64,000 bases of DNA, taken from assembly GCA_029215795.1 (NCBI GenBank), contig JARDYH010000002.1, positions 299,491,973-299,555,972 on the forward strand, written 5' to 3'. Positions 1 to 11,051 of the stretch are shown here, one piece after another. Source of the DNA: Anniella stebbinsi. Its lineage: Eukaryota > Chordata > Lepidosauria > Squamata > Anniellidae. Position 1 is the stretch's first letter; each line of letters opens with the position of its first letter. The notes beneath the pieces are model-generated. The model had not been told where the DNA came from and searched no databases. It was given only the letters and a program-made list of their open reading frames with translations. Both the position numbers and the translations under genes were made by a program.

Positions 1-961
1 GTAACCATTCCTTCCAGCAGGTGGTCCTTACTCAAGGATGCCCCATGCCAGATTGGCAGATAACCTTAGCCTCCCCCTCTGTGCATCTTTAAAGGCAGGG
101 GTATATGAGTAGGCCCTCTGCATGGTTGGTAACCTTGAGTGGTTAGGTTCTTCATACATGACGAGAGCATACATGCATACAGCAGGCTCTGCTTTACAGC
201 CATTCTGCCCAATATGTGGAGAGCAGGACCAACTGGGAGCAGGACTGTGGGGGACAGGGCCAGAAGCTGCAACTCCACCCACTCCCTCCATGTGACTCTT
301 CACATGAAGCAAATGTCTGAAGAGCACTCTTGTTCACCTTTCTGGGCTTGGGGAGAAGGCTTTCTCAGAGGTGCTGCCCACCACCTATGGAACTGACTCC
401 CTGAGAAAGCTCACTGACACCTACTCTGATATAGTTGCAAACTACCCTTGAAATGTTCATGGAAGGACAGTCTAGAATTCCATCAATCAATCAATCAATC
501 AATCAATCAGACAAATATTCCCATGTTGCATTGCAGCAGCACACCTGTTCCCTGTCTGACCACAGTTTGTGGTCTAGCCTATGTATATTTATCATGGTAA
601 TTGAGGAACAAATCTGGATCTCAAATGGCCCAACATTAATATACAACCCTGTATATTAAGAACAAACTCATTCTCAAAATGTGAATCATTGTGTAGTGAA
701 AATGGCACCATCCATACAGAAGAGTGGGTGGGTGGGGATCCTTAAGGGTGAAACTCCTAAAATAGATCACTGAGCATGGTCAGTGGGCATGGCTTGCTGA
801 ACGAATGGAAAACTGGAATGGAGTATTCTGGAAAGGATATTACTGGCTAGCTGGGAAATTGAACAGAAACATTCAACACTGCAACATTTTGTTGCTGGCC
901 ACCCTTGTACTGTTAAGTAACTGGCTCAACAAATAAGAAAATGGAAATATATAACACTCAC
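1..961. other. No gene recognised; repeat remnants
   Basis: A degraded LINE-like piece may lie at about 330-460, since one frame reads like a worn reverse-transcriptase tail. A (CAAT)n run is at 481-510. Nothing else supportable. Confidence 0.4.
481..510. repeat. (CAAT)n microsatellite
   Basis: About seven CAAT units in a row. Confidence 0.9.
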
Positions 962-1066
962 TTCATATTCATTGCCAGGCCACAGATCCTCTTGGATGAT
1001 AGCAGTAGCACTTTGTTCATCAAGACAAGCTGGCGAAGATTTTGACCGAATTCTGGGTTCCAGTTT
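962..1066 (-). CDS. PLEKHS1: Candidate downstream exon of PLEKHS1
   Basis: 105 bp between acceptor GGACCAG and donor GAA/GTGAGT, open in phase 0 for 35 codons: KLEPRIRSKSSPACLDEQ, an acidic stretch, and LWPGNEYE. Serine-, proline- and acid-rich composition suits the disordered tail of PLEKHS1. No long homology was recalled, and the acceptor pyrimidine tract is weak. Confidence 0.3.
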
Positions 1067-2490
1067 CTGGTCCAACGAATAAAGCAACAGAGTAATCTTG
1101 GGGTGGTTTCAAATAGTTTAAACCTTGTTTGTTATAATTAAATAAAAAGCTATGCAGTTCCTCTTAAAATGCAGGTGCATGATGTAGCAGATACTCAGAA
1201 AATACATACAACAGGAATTTCATGTTCCAGAAGATTGCAAGGGGATACGAATTTATTACAAGGCACATGCAGAATCCACCTAAATATGTGTTGCTAGTTT
1301 TATCAATTCCATTTAATCCTCATGTGTTTTGCTTTTGCCTGACCTTCCAAATGTCCCTCATAACTTTGCACTAGGGGAAATTCGGTACTTGGTACTGAAG
1401 TCACTTTTGGGACCTTGTCTCAAAATGTCAGCTGAAATTTAATGAACCAAATTCAGCTTGCAGATGCAAGCAGTAGCTATTTATCTATCAAGTCCTCGCC
1501 AATAAAAATCTTGGAACAGGCTTCATTCTGATAAATCAAAAGGCCAATGTCAATTTGGGGTAGGAGGGCAATCAGATCACATTCCCCCCCAAACAAAATT
1601 GGCCCAGAAAGGGTTATCCAATGATCTTCTTTATGACTGTAACCACACGGCAAGATGGTGATTAGGTTATTAGTTTTAGATATGATTCAGTTATCCATTT
1701 TCCAATGATTAACAAATACACACCCTTTTCTCACAGAATATCCACAGTTGAAGTGAAACTGGAATATATGGAGAAAGCACTGGCCTTAGGTTCACATTCT
1801 TAATAAAGAAATGGATTTAAACACCATTGCAAACTCACGCTAGTATCATAACAAGCATGCTGGTTAGAAAAAGAGATCATGCATGTTACACTTTCTCCGT
1901 TGGTCTCACACACCATCCATGCCACTGTCAGTTTCATGCTCCCCATTTACGGTGAATGGTTCTTTATTTGTTTTCATCAGTGGGAAATTATCAAATAACA
2001 TCCTTTGAAGTCTGTTTCCTCAGAATGTTTGAAAACTTTACATTCTCAGACCACAATGTGGGTAATTCCTAGGGTGGCAAATTGCCGAGGGCTCATGTTT
2101 AACAATCAAAATAGCAATTAAAATGGGATGGTGTTCACATACCTTTTTTTCTGCACAGGTTGCAAACAAGAAGGTAGCCCATTCCTCCACAGCCTTGCTA
2201 GAGATTCAAAATCATGTTTTAAGAAGACAGGAAGAGAAATATAGAGGAATAAGGCTGAGTTTTTCTGCAAGGTTGTCAAACTTTTTAAAACACAGAAAGT
2301 GACTTTCAAGACAAGGACTTTGAAAGAGAACCCTCTTCCCTATATCCCAAGGGCAGAAAGCACTATTGTTGGGTCTCTGTCCAGTGAGCACCAAAAGTTT
2401 CCCGCTATTAGTCCTTCTCCACAGGTCTGCATTCCATGATTACTCAATATTAAAACATTCAAATGGGGGAGCAATGTACTGCTATACTTT
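1067..2490. other. Non-coding, probably PLEKHS1 intron or 3' flank
   Basis: AT-rich single-copy-like sequence; short open frames have no splice context or family resemblance. No feature seen. Confidence 0.5.
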
Positions 2491-3275
2491 AGGTCCTACC
2501 CTGGCATAGCTGCACAAATGCCTTCACAACGTGCCTGGCGTGCCTGGGCATGTGGAGGCCATTGCGGGGTGGGGGTGAGGTAACGAGGTGGCGTGAGAGG
2601 CAGCCATTGGCTGCTCCTGTGGTGCCTTGTGGCAGGGAGGGGACTGGGTGAGTTAAAAGGCAGGCTCACCCCTCCCTGCTGCCTCTTCATTTTACAGCTC
2701 CCTCCCTCCTACCCTGTAGGTAGTGTGCGTTCGCCGGTTGCTCTGATGAGGGCCAAGTACGAATTTTTGGCTCATAATCACTTTCGATTATGGGTTTTTT
2801 CACCTACTTCACACTGCAAGGGAGTATTAAATAGGTGATGGTCATTAATGTGTTGGTCACTTTTGTATTTGGCATGTAGGTGCGGGTATCTGGAGCATCA
2901 TAGGGTAGCATTCACAGGCACTGTGAGCATTCACAGGCACTGTTTCGGTGATTGGTAATGCCTGAGGGCCCCCAGCTGTGAGTTATACAGCCTCAGCTGG
3001 CGGGATAAGGGTTACCTTTAAGGCCAATCTTCCTCACTTACTTGGAGCTATACAGCGTGAGGGGAGATTGACATCAGAAGGCCTTCCTACCTCATAAAGG
3101 GCAGTCTGGGTTGTGGCGAACTGGGAAGTGCCACTTCACAGACGGTGAATGTCTCGCCCTGAAATATTTAGAATGCCTGCATAGGTTTACCCACTCTGCA
3201 GATCTATAATAAAGTGGCCCTGTTTAAAATCCACTTCTGTGTGTCGTCTCATCATTTCTCCACCCTGCATTACCC
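2490..3275 (+). mobile_element. Possible solo LTR
   Basis: Moderately GC-rich block in AT-rich surroundings. It ends in a poly(A)-signal-like ATAATAAAGTGGCC followed by a CTGTGTGTCGTCTCATC stretch, like the R-U5 end of an LTR. A short direct duplication (GCATTCACAGGCACTGT) occurs at 2910-2944. Neither the left border nor a target duplication could be fixed, so this is tentative. Confidence 0.3.
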
Positions 3276-3494
3276 ACAATGCCTTTTAATTGGTAGTAGC
3301 AGGACCTGCCACTCTGGAAGTACCCCCAGACTATCAGTTTGGCTCCATAAGCACTGGCGTCATACTGATAAGAGTCAAAGGAAATTAGGTTGTCCACATG
3401 AGTCCTATGACTCACTACCTGCAAGCACAACCCTCCTCTTATGGGATAAAATAGATCGGTATAAATAAGCAGCTCGTCTAACAAATGCTGGGGG

Positions 3495-3690
3495 AGGTTG
3501 TCTGCGGACAAAAGACATGCTTTGCATGCAGGAAGTTTCAAGCTCAATTCCTCAAGCTCTCAAATAGCTGGGCTGGGAATTACCTCTACCCGAGACTGCA
3601 GAGCCTGTTGCCAGACCCCATGGACCCCATACTCAGTCTAAGGGACCTTTGTAGATTCAGTGAGGTGGAGATGGTGGTGTGCTATTGCCT
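3495..3690 (+). mobile_element. tRNA-derived SINE, diverged
   Basis: Contains CATGCTTTGCATGCAGGAAG, the tRNA-like anticodon region, followed by the SINE body (GAGACTGCAGAGCC-type) and a worn ACTCAGTCTAAGG segment near the 3' end. Matches the common reptile SINE pattern in order. Confidence 0.6.
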
Positions 3691-3763
3691 CATTTCCAGG
3701 GGTTCTTCCAGGAGGAAAGCTCCTACCACTATCAAAAGATATGTAGTGTCTTTTCTTCCTGGA

Positions 3764-3792
3764 TGATGATGGTGGTGGTGGTGTGTGTGTGA
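3764..3792. repeat. (GGT)n/(GT)n microsatellite
   Basis: Short GGT run passing into GT. Confidence 0.7.
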
Positions 3793-4500
3793 ACAAAGAA
3801 GACATAAGCACCAGTGGGAAACATGGGAAGATATTGTTATTTGAACCTCCTGTAAAATTCTGTGAATAAGGCAAGGCAATTGCACAGTAAAAGCCTTGTC
3901 TGGAAGCACCCCAGATCATCTGGCCCATCATCCAACTAGATGATGATCGCAAATATAGCCCATAGTAGGGATCATGTATAAAATCTGTTCCACCCGTGTT
4001 TCGTGGATTGTGAAGGGTCATTTGTTCTGGCGTCCGCTCACAGAAGGATTACAATTTTCCTCCTGGTTATGTGGAAAAATACGCAAACAATTCCATATGA
4101 AATCACAACCATTTACATAATTTATGTTATGATGTAACATTTACTGTGCTGTCTTCCATTCCATTCCAGCATGGCATACGTCTCACCAAAAATGTGCGCA
4201 TTTTCTTGCAAATGAACTTGCTTAAATTTCGGGAAAGTAAAGGAGAAAAAATCCGGAAGTCAGCAGACTCCATGTGGTCTGGGGTGGGGGCAGTGCACAG
4301 CAGATTATGCAGATCGGATTCTTAGAAATCCAAACTCATTTTAGTCCATCTCGAATTTCTCCAGCATCCCAAGTAAGCAACATTGTTGGAATACTTCATC
4401 CTTAGTCTCTATTGTGGCATGCCCTCCCCTTGGAGGTCCGACTGGCGCCAGTGCTGACTTCATTCCAGTGCCAAGTAAATACATGGCTTTTTAACAAAGC
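3793..4500. other. No gene recognised
   Basis: A 127-codon minus-strand open frame (4021-3638) has no recognisable motif and overlaps the SINE end; judged non-coding. Confidence 0.4.
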
Positions 4501-4735
4501 CTTTGATGGGTAAATTCAGCAATCTTGCACATTGCTTTAACTGTTTTAATTGCTTTTTACTGCTTTAAAATTTTATACTGGTTTTAGCTTGATTAATGGT
4601 TTAATTTGTTTTTAGCTGTGTATATTTATTGTTTTATATTGTTGTATAATTTTATCTGTATGCCGCCCTGAGATCCTAGTGATATAGGACAGGGTACAAA
4701 TGTTTTAAGAATAAACAAACAAACAAACAAATAAA
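4500..4735 (+). mobile_element. LINE (L2/CR1-like) 3' tail
   Basis: T-rich 3' UTR followed by TATGCCGCCCTGAGATCC and a (AAAC)n/(AAAT)n tail. The CCGCCC-(T/A)GAG motif recurs in the better preserved copies at 35780 and 50970. Confidence 0.7.
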
Positions 4736-5475
4736 TAAATAGTGTGCCACACGCTCCTTACTCCTGATGTAGACCTCTACTCTGAAGGTGTACAGACAGT
4801 GTGTACTGCTGTGCACATGTAATGGTCCCTTTCACATATTTCTATGAATGGACAGAGGGCAGGGCTGTCGGAGATACCAACATCAGGGCTGGGACCAGCA
4901 GATCAGGCCCGCTTTTCCCCTCCACACATTTGGGATGAATATATGCACATAACTCCACACATGGGGCAGTGGCAGCCCAAAAGAGAGGGGAGCTAATGCC
5001 ATGCTGCAGAAGGCAACGTGGACCCAGCCAGGGTGTGGTCAAACCCTAGGCACTATGTCTCTACAGGAAGTCCTTTTCTGGCAGCCAGCCCAGGGCTACA
5101 TTTTACTAGATGTTCTTGATGGGAAGTGGAAGTGGGTAGAGGGGTACTTGACATGATGCAGCCATTCTGAGGATCATTCCCATAACAAATATTTCTACCA
5201 AGTGGCTCTTTTCTGGTGTTGGTAGTAGAGCGCTATCTACACAGAGAATTCTGCTTTTCTGTCTACAAGATTTAATATTTACATGGTGCCTGAAGAATGG
5301 CATAGCCCTTTAGAAAAGCTTCTCCGAAATGAAAATGGAAAGAAAGAGGGACAAAAATCACCCTATATTGCAAGTTGTTTGTGTAGGGGTTTTTTTTTTT
5401 TAAGTCTCACACTATTTGTGTGCAAGTCCTTATTTGAAATCAACAGATTTCAGAATCTTTCAAATTAATTATTAA
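4736..5475. other. No gene recognised
   Basis: No splice-bounded coding frame or clear repeat seen. Confidence 0.4.
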
Positions 5476-5497
5476 TTTGCGCAGTGGCAGTATAGTA

Positions 5498-5817
5498 TAG
5501 GGTGACCAGATAAAATCCAGGTCAGGGCTCATGTAACTTTAACAGTTGTAGAGAAAAGGGAATTTCAGCCAGAGTCATTTGTATGCAATTAGTTCCTGGT
5601 GAAATTCCCTCTTCATCACAACAGTTAAAGGTGCAGGCACTATACTAGAGTGACAATATATAAAAGAAGGCAGGGCCCTTGCAACTTTAACAGTTGTGAT
5701 GAAGAGGGAATTTCACCAGGAACTAATTGCATACAAATGACACTGGCTGAAATTCCCTTTTCTCTACAGCTGTTAAAGTTATATGAGCCCTGACCTGGAT
5801 TTTATCTGGTCAGCCTA
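5498..5817. mobile_element. Palindromic hAT MITE (family A), copy 1
   Basis: TIRs TAGGGTGACCAG / CTGGTCAGCCTA with an exact 8-bp target duplication GTATAGTA (5490-5497 and 5818-5825). The two halves are near inverted copies (AACTTTAACAGTTGT...TTCATCACAACAGTTAAAG), so the whole element folds as a long hairpin. No transposase. The 8-bp duplication places it in hAT. Confidence 0.9.
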
Positions 5818-5842
5818 GTATAGTAGCCAATGAGGTTATTAT

Positions 5843-7688
5843 TAGGGGTGTGCACGGACCCCCCGGATCGGATCGGGACCCGGATCGGGACCTCCAATTT
5901 TGTCCCGGACCGGTTCGGACAAAATCGGAGGCCCCCCGGACCGGATCGAGTCCGATCCCGATCCAAAAATCGGAAATTTTTGGATCGGCCGCCATTTTTT
6001 TCCCCATAGACTTGCATTGCAATGCAAGTCTATGAGGAAAAAATGGCGGCGGGTGGGTAAGGGGGGGCCTAACTCCCTCCCCCCCCCCGGGGCCGTCCGC
6101 TGTGGACGGCCCCGGCAGGTAAACCCCCTCCCCCGCGCTCCCTACCCCCCCTGGGGCCGCCTGCTTCCATCCGCTGGCGCCCGCGGGCGCCAGCGGATAG
6201 AAGCGGACGGCTCCGGGGGGGGGGTAAGCCCCCTTCCCCGCCACTTACCTTCTCAGCACGTCCGGCGCCGGCGGCTACTACCAGCGGGCTCCGCGGCCTA
6301 CTCTCGAGTAGCGCGCCGGGTGATGACATCACCCGGCGCGCCACCCTGGAGCAGGCCGCGGAGCCTGCTGGTAGTAGTAGGCGCCGGCGCCGGACGGGAG
6401 CCGCCGGGCCGGAAAGGTAAGGGCCCCCCTCCCCCCTCCCCCCTCCGCGCGCCCCCTCCTCCCCCCTCCCCCCTCCGCGCGCCCCCTCCTCCCCTCCACG
6501 CACCCCCTCCTTACCTTTCCGGCCCGGCGGCTCCCGTCCGGCGCCGGCGCCTACTACTTCCAGCAGGCTCCGCGGCCTGCTCTAGAGTAGCGCGCCGGGT
6601 GATGACATCACCCGGCGCGCCATCCTAGAGCAGGCCGCGGAGCCTGCTGGGAATAGTAGGCGCCGGCGCCGGACGGGAGCCGCCGGGCCGGAAAGGTAAG
6701 GGCCCCCCTCCCCCCTCCGCGCGCCCCCTCCTCCCCTCCACGCACCCCCTCCTTACCTTTCCGGCCCGGCGGCTCCCGTCCGGCGCCGGCGCCTACTACT
6801 TCCAGCAGGCTCCGCGGCCTGCTCTAGAGTAGCGCGCCGGGTGATGACATCACCCGGCGCGCCATCCTAGAGCAGGCCGCGGAGCCTGCTGGGAATAGTA
6901 GGCGCCGGCGCCGGACGGGAGCCGCCGGGCCGGAAAGGTAAGGGCCCCCCTCCCCCCTCCGCGCGCCCCCTCCTCCCCTCCACGCACCCCCTCCTTACCT
7001 TTCCGGCCCGGCGGCTCCCGTCCGGCGCCGGCGCCTACTACTACCAGCAGGCTCCGCGGCCTGCTCTAGAGTAGCGCGCCGGGTGATGACATCACCCGGC
7101 GCGCCACCCTAGAGCAGGCCGCGGAGCCTGCTGGGAATAGTAGGCGCCGGCGCCGGACGGGAGCCGCCGGGCCGGAAAGGTAAGGGCCCCCCTCCCCCCT
7201 CCCCCCTCCGCGCGCCCCCTCCTCCCCTCCACGCACCCCCTCCTTACCTTCCCGGCCCGGTGGCTCCCGTCCGGCGCCGGCGCCTACTACTACCAGCAGG
7301 CTCCGCGGCCTGCTCTAGAGTAGCGCGCCGGGTGATGACATCACCCGGCGCGCCACCCTAGAGCAGGCCGCGGAGCCTGCTAGTAGTAGTAGGCGCCGGC
7401 GCCGGACGGGAGCCACCGGGCCGAGAAGGTAAGTGCCCCCCTCCTCCCCCCCCCCGCTGTCCACTTTCATCGGCGGGCGCCCGCTGGCGCCCGCCAATGG
7501 AAGCGGCGGTGGGCGCCAGTGGGCGCCCGCCGATCCGCCGATCCGCCGAACCGGTTCGGAGCTTTTTCGGACCGGTTCGGATTGGATCGGCCGATCCAGC
7601 TGCGGGATCGGAAATCGGATAATTTATCCGATTTCCCACTGGACCGGACTCGGATCGTGGATCGGGTCCGATCCAGTGCACATCCCTA
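5843..7688. mobile_element. CpG-rich hAT element with internal palindromic tandem array
   Basis: Ends TAGGGGTGTGCACGG / AGTGCACATCCCTA, flanked by an exact 8-bp duplication GTTATTAT (5835-5842 and 7689-7696). The subterminal parts carry many GGATCGG / CCGGTTCGG repeats. The middle is a tandem array of five GC-rich palindromic units. The open frames of up to 242 codons here are low-complexity Pro/Arg/Gly and not protein-like. No transposase, hence non-autonomous. Confidence 0.9.
6243..7430. repeat. Five palindromic tandem units inside the hAT element
   Basis: The unit centre TGATGACATCACC recurs at about 6321, 6600, 6842, 7084 and 7333, so spacing is about 279, 242, 242 and 249 bp. Each unit is an inverted repeat from ACCTTTCCGGCCCGGCGG out through GGCGCCGGCGCC and back to GGAAAGGTAAGG. 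C-rich linkers separate units and differ in length. Confidence 0.9.
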
Positions 7689-7699
7689 GTTATTATTAA

Positions 7700-8540
7700 G
7701 GAAATTGGCCCACTATTCTATGTAAAGGAAAGCATCAAGCAAAGAGTCTTTGTTTGATTTGAAGACAGACTGTTTTCGTCTCAATGTCAAATCTTTGATG
7801 AGACATGAAAAGCTATTGAATGCCCAGAAAAGGTAAAGTGAGCATTCAGGAAAGGTGCCTAAGAGGATTTGCATTATCAGTAAGCGGCACTTATTTCTCT
7901 CACATATTACAAACAGTGAAGTTTGTGTGTAAGAGAGGTTGTAAGTATCAGATATACAGGGCTTTTCTACACAATGCTTTTACTACGTGCTCATCATTCC
8001 TCATTCACAGTTTTTTACTGGAGCTTTAGACCTTCTCTACATTTTTTTTAAAAATCCCACAGCCTTACCAGACTTTCTTTGTTGGATTGCAATCGACTCA
8101 ATTACATGGGCGGCCACGGGTGGCCACATGGTTTGAATTGAATACTTCCTCCCTCTGCGTGCTTCATTTACTTATATTGAGACAGCACCATCTAGTTGTG
8201 AAATTATTGCGCAACACTGAGTTTGCACACTAATGAGCGATTTATAGCATGCTCGTGACTAGCCAACTCATGGAAGTTTGCAGATTGATTTCATGACACT
8301 GTCAACAGCCACAATGCCTCCTGTGGTCCCCCCCCCAATCCATTTTTAAAAAGATTAGAGATAAGATGGAATAAACCCTTATGTCATGAAATTGGCAATG
8401 TGTAAAGCTAGCATTGCGCTATGAACTTGCCAAGGAAGGACTTTCCATGTCTGTGATTGGAGGGAGAAGAGATTAAAATGCCTGCCTGCAACAAAGGGAG
8501 GCAGATCTGATCCCCCACCCCACAAAGAGCACCCCTTTAA
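7700..8540. other. No gene recognised
   Basis: AT-rich, no clear repeat border or coding exon. Confidence 0.4.
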
Positions 8541-8544
8541 GTTC

Positions 8545-8790
8545 AGTGGGGCTTACACCAAAGTAAGTGTGCCAAGGGTTACAGACTTAAAGCGTGATGC
8601 AGAAGTATGTCCCATTGTGTTCCTAGGGCTTACTCCCAAGTAAGTTGCCAAGGGTTACAGACTTACGGCACAATCTTATGTTTACCCAGAAGTAAGTCCC
8701 ACTGTGTTTCATGGGGCTTAGTCCCAACTAAGTGTGCCTAGGGTTACAGACTTACAGCACAATCTTACATCTACTCAGAAGTAAGTCCTG
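8545..8790. repeat. Three tandem copies of an ~85-bp interspersed repeat
   Basis: GGCTTACTCCCAAGTAAGT...GGGTTACAGACTTA...CAGAAGTAAGTCCCA repeats three times with small changes. Single copies of the same motif occur near 23566, 41370, 41470 and 57780. Confidence 0.75.
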
Positions 8791-9522
8791 GCTTTCCTGG
8801 AGGCTGTGAGGAAACAGTACAGCACAAGTTAAGCAATAAAAACAAGACTCCTCCCACTCCTTTGCATAAATGCCAGAGAGGAGGGAGGCACGCCCTCAAT
8901 TCAAACCAGGTGCCTGCTGTTTAAAGGAGCCCATAATAATGCTGCAAAAAACCCACCCAAAACAGAAAGCCAAGGTAAATATGTGTAGAGATATCTTGGG
9001 ATATCCTGCTTTTTCTGGATATTACCACATTAATGGTGGTTCTTTTAAAAGCAGGATTTCCAGTGGATAAGGCGGAAGATGTCCTCGGAATTGACGATGT
9101 TGTGTAATGGCCCTGCAACCTTCCATGCAATAAATAAATGCAAAAAATTGCACATTTAGCACTTGGTTTCACTTCTGTTTTTTTAAGAGCACTTCCTTGG
9201 AGGATTTTGGAGTGGGAAAATGCATTATTTGTTTAATCCCAAATTGCACTGTTCTGCTGAACCGCAGCACCACTTAGAGGTTATGTAGCAGAAAGTATGG
9301 AAAGTCAGGAAATATCTCTTTGTTTAGAGATCAGATCTTAATTCTGTGATGAAGTAAATACATTTGTTTTAGTAAAATCAAAGAAGGAGAATGAAATATA
9401 AGCAGGTTAATAGCCTTGTCTAAAAAAGCTCATGGAGTCACCTGATACAGGTGATTTTACTCAAACAAATATATAACTCAATATAACTTATGTATAATTT
9501 CCATATTTATCCTGTCATTCAT

Positions 9523-9525
<3 letters not shown>
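8791..9525. other. No gene recognised
   Basis: The next PLEKHS1 exon (end of the PH domain) was expected in this direction but no matching splice-bounded frame was found. Confidence 0.4.
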
Positions 9526-9554
<29 letters not shown>

Positions 9555-9561
9555 AATAATA
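9526..9561. repeat. (CAA)n then (TAA)n microsatellite
   Basis: Uninterrupted CAA run turning into AAT units. Confidence 0.9.
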
Positions 9562-9649
9562 AATCCCAGGATGGGTAATAGCAGCACATATATTTTGCCT
9601 TCACTTCAGTGAGTTATATCTATATCCCTGAAAAGACTGGTAAACTTAC

Positions 9650-9784
9650 CTATCTGTTCCAATCAGGTAGAAATCTCTGTTCTCTGTTCTGATGGTCATC
9701 ACTTCAGTAGGCTGGCATTTAAACATCTTCTTTACAACTGTCATTTTCTCAGTGTCTCCTATGCCAATTTCTATTTCTGAATTC
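9650..9784 (-). CDS. PLEKHS1: PLEKHS1 exon: distal PH strands
   Basis: 135-bp exon; acceptor ACAAAACAG/G, donor GATAG/GTAAGT. Encodes NSEIEIGIGDTEKMTVV, then a Cys-containing segment and TIRTENRDFYLIGTDR. The F-Y-L-I-G strand is where the PH domain normally turns into its C-terminal helix. Confidence 0.85.
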
Positions 9785-11051
9785 CTGTTTTGTAAATATA
9801 CAAATGATGTACAGAACTGGTGTAGATAATCCATCTACAAGTTTAGTAGGCAATTCCTCTATTGTTTTAAAAGTCATTCATACAAATGAGGATAGGACAT
9901 CTGTATTACATTTCATTTTTAAACAATCATTTTGCTCTGACACCATCCAGGATTGGCAAGGCAAGTGCAAAAGCAACAACTAAGTTAGACTAAGGGCTAC
10001 TTCTCTGTCCCAAATTCATATCCTGCTCCACAAATACTAATAATAAAACCTTAAGGGAATGAAATATAATATAGGGTGACCATATGAAAAGGAGGACAGG
10101 GTGCCTGTATTTAACAGTTGGGTTTCAGCAGCTGTCATTTGTATGCATGCAGCACCTGGTGAAAGTTGCTCTTCATCACAACAGTTAAAGCTGCAGGAGC
10201 CCTGCCCTCTTTTATATCTGGTCATGCTGGCAGGACTCCTGCAGTTTTAACTGTTGTGATGAAGAGGGAACTTCACCAGGTGCTGCATGCATATGAATGA
10301 TACCTGCTGAAATTCCCTTTCCATGCAACTGTTAAAAAACTGTCCTCTTTTTCATATGGTCACCCTAATTATAATTTGAAGGAACTGAAGTAATTATATA
10401 TTACCATTTTAAGGGGGGCTCTGTAAGACCAATTAAGTTCAGAGTCTGAGAGCCTATCTACACTACTGCTTTAAAACGGTTTATAACCGTTTTAAACTGG
10501 TTAATAATGGTTATTAACTTGTTTAAAACTGTTATAAACTTTTTAAAGCAGTAGTGTAGATAGGCTCTAAAATTACCTAACTGCAGCATAATGTCTATAA
10601 TATAATATAGCAAAAAATGCATTGAAAAGACTAAAGTAACTTAAAACAGAACTTATTTTTAGATAATGGGAGGTGAGGTGGGATAGGGGGAGGTATTTTA
10701 AACACTCTGTAACTGGATTAAAATAAACTTTGGGTAGACATTATCAGATACTTACTCATTAATTTCAATGTAGCCCTTAATTTGCTGGCCTTTAAGATAC
10801 TTCAGGACATAACCAGTTTTCTTGGACTTGGAAAGGATAAAATGTCTCTTTTTCCAGGAAGTCTATAAAAAGAAAGCCATTTTTTTTTGTCTTACTAAAT
10901 TTAACAAATTAGAAAGAATAGATCATTATTACTAAGATGTACTTGAAATACAGCTATCATTGTGCTAACTGTACCTGATTGCTGAAAAGATGGAGTGGTG
11001 GAGATTTTATGAAGAAACCATCCTTGTAAACACCATCGTAATTATAATTTC
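9650..11051 (-). CDS. PLEKHS1: PLEKHS1, PH-domain exons (partial gene)
   Basis: Pleckstrin-homology-domain protein of family S; the PH domain is expected to bind phosphoinositides or protein partners at membranes, but its role is poorly known. Three in-phase exons (11051-10975, 10862-10756, 9784-9650) encode a PH fold: YKDGFFIKSPP (first strand), then TSWKKRHFILS (the W-K-K-R-x-F strand typical of PH domains), GYIEINE, then a variable part and TIRTENRDFYLIGTDR (strands 6-7). The C-terminal PH helix (usually with a Trp) should be on the next exon, not found. The symbol rests on the PH sequence together with position directly 3' of CASP7, same strand, as in other amniotes. Confidence 0.85.
10072..10367. 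mobile_element. Family A hAT MITE, copy 2
   Basis: TIRs TAGGGTGACCATATGAAAAG / CATATGGTCACCCTA. The flanks (ATATAATA left, ATTATAAT right) no longer give an exact duplication. Lies in the PLEKHS1 intron between the 9784-9650 and 10862-10756 exons. Confidence 0.85.
10449..10568. mobile_element. 120-bp hairpin MITE (family B), copy 1
   Basis: AGAGCCTATCTACAC ... GTGTAGATAGGCTCT with inner arms ACTGCTTTAAAA / TTTAAAGCAGT and a GGTTTATAACC-like core; almost wholly palindromic. No clear target duplication. Confidence 0.8.
10756..10862 (-). CDS. PLEKHS1: PLEKHS1 exon: PH core strands
   Basis: 107-bp exon; acceptor TTTTTATAG/ACT, donor AATGA/GTAAGT. Encodes TSWKKRHFILSKSKK, GYVLKYLKGQQ and IKGYIEINE. 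The basic WKKRHF strand is the hallmark of PH domains and supplies phosphoinositide-facing residues. Confidence 0.88.
10975..11051 (-). CDS. PLEKHS1: PLEKHS1 exon: first PH strand
   Basis: 77-bp exon; acceptor TCTTTGTCAG/GA, donor AATCAG/GTAC. Encodes NYNYDGVYKDGFFIKSPP and LHLFSNQ. The frame needs one base from the preceding exon, so it cannot join directly to the candidate exon at 22974-22927, which ends on a codon border. Confidence 0.85.

Larger units (their letters stand above)
5476..7702 (+). pseudogene. U4 snRNA-like fragment split by two hAT elements
   Basis: Host pieces at 5476-5497, 5818-5842 and 7689 onward, once the two insertions and their target duplications are set aside, follow the 5' part of U4 snRNA: TTTGCGCAGTGGCAGTAT, then GTAGCCAATGAGGTT. 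The match is clear for about 40 nt and fades after that. There is no U4 3' stem region, no 5' AGC and no promoter, so this is a truncated retropseudogene-like copy. The recall of U4 is from memory. Confidence 0.6.

Noticed and set aside
3638..4021. 127-codon minus-strand frame, examined as a PLEKHS1 exon
   Set aside because: No PH-end or PLEKHS1-like motif, overlaps a SINE end and a GGT run.
6069..6503. 144-codon minus-strand frame, Gly-rich
   Set aside because: Same array read on the other strand; no domain.
5900..6628. 242-codon open frame on the plus strand
   Set aside because: Lies wholly inside the CpG-rich hAT element; the Pro/Arg/Ser low-complexity translation comes from the tandem array.
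6243..7430. Regular repeats with spacers, CRISPR-like at first sight
   Set aside because: Units are 240-280 bp, palindromic throughout and inside a transposon in a vertebrate genome.
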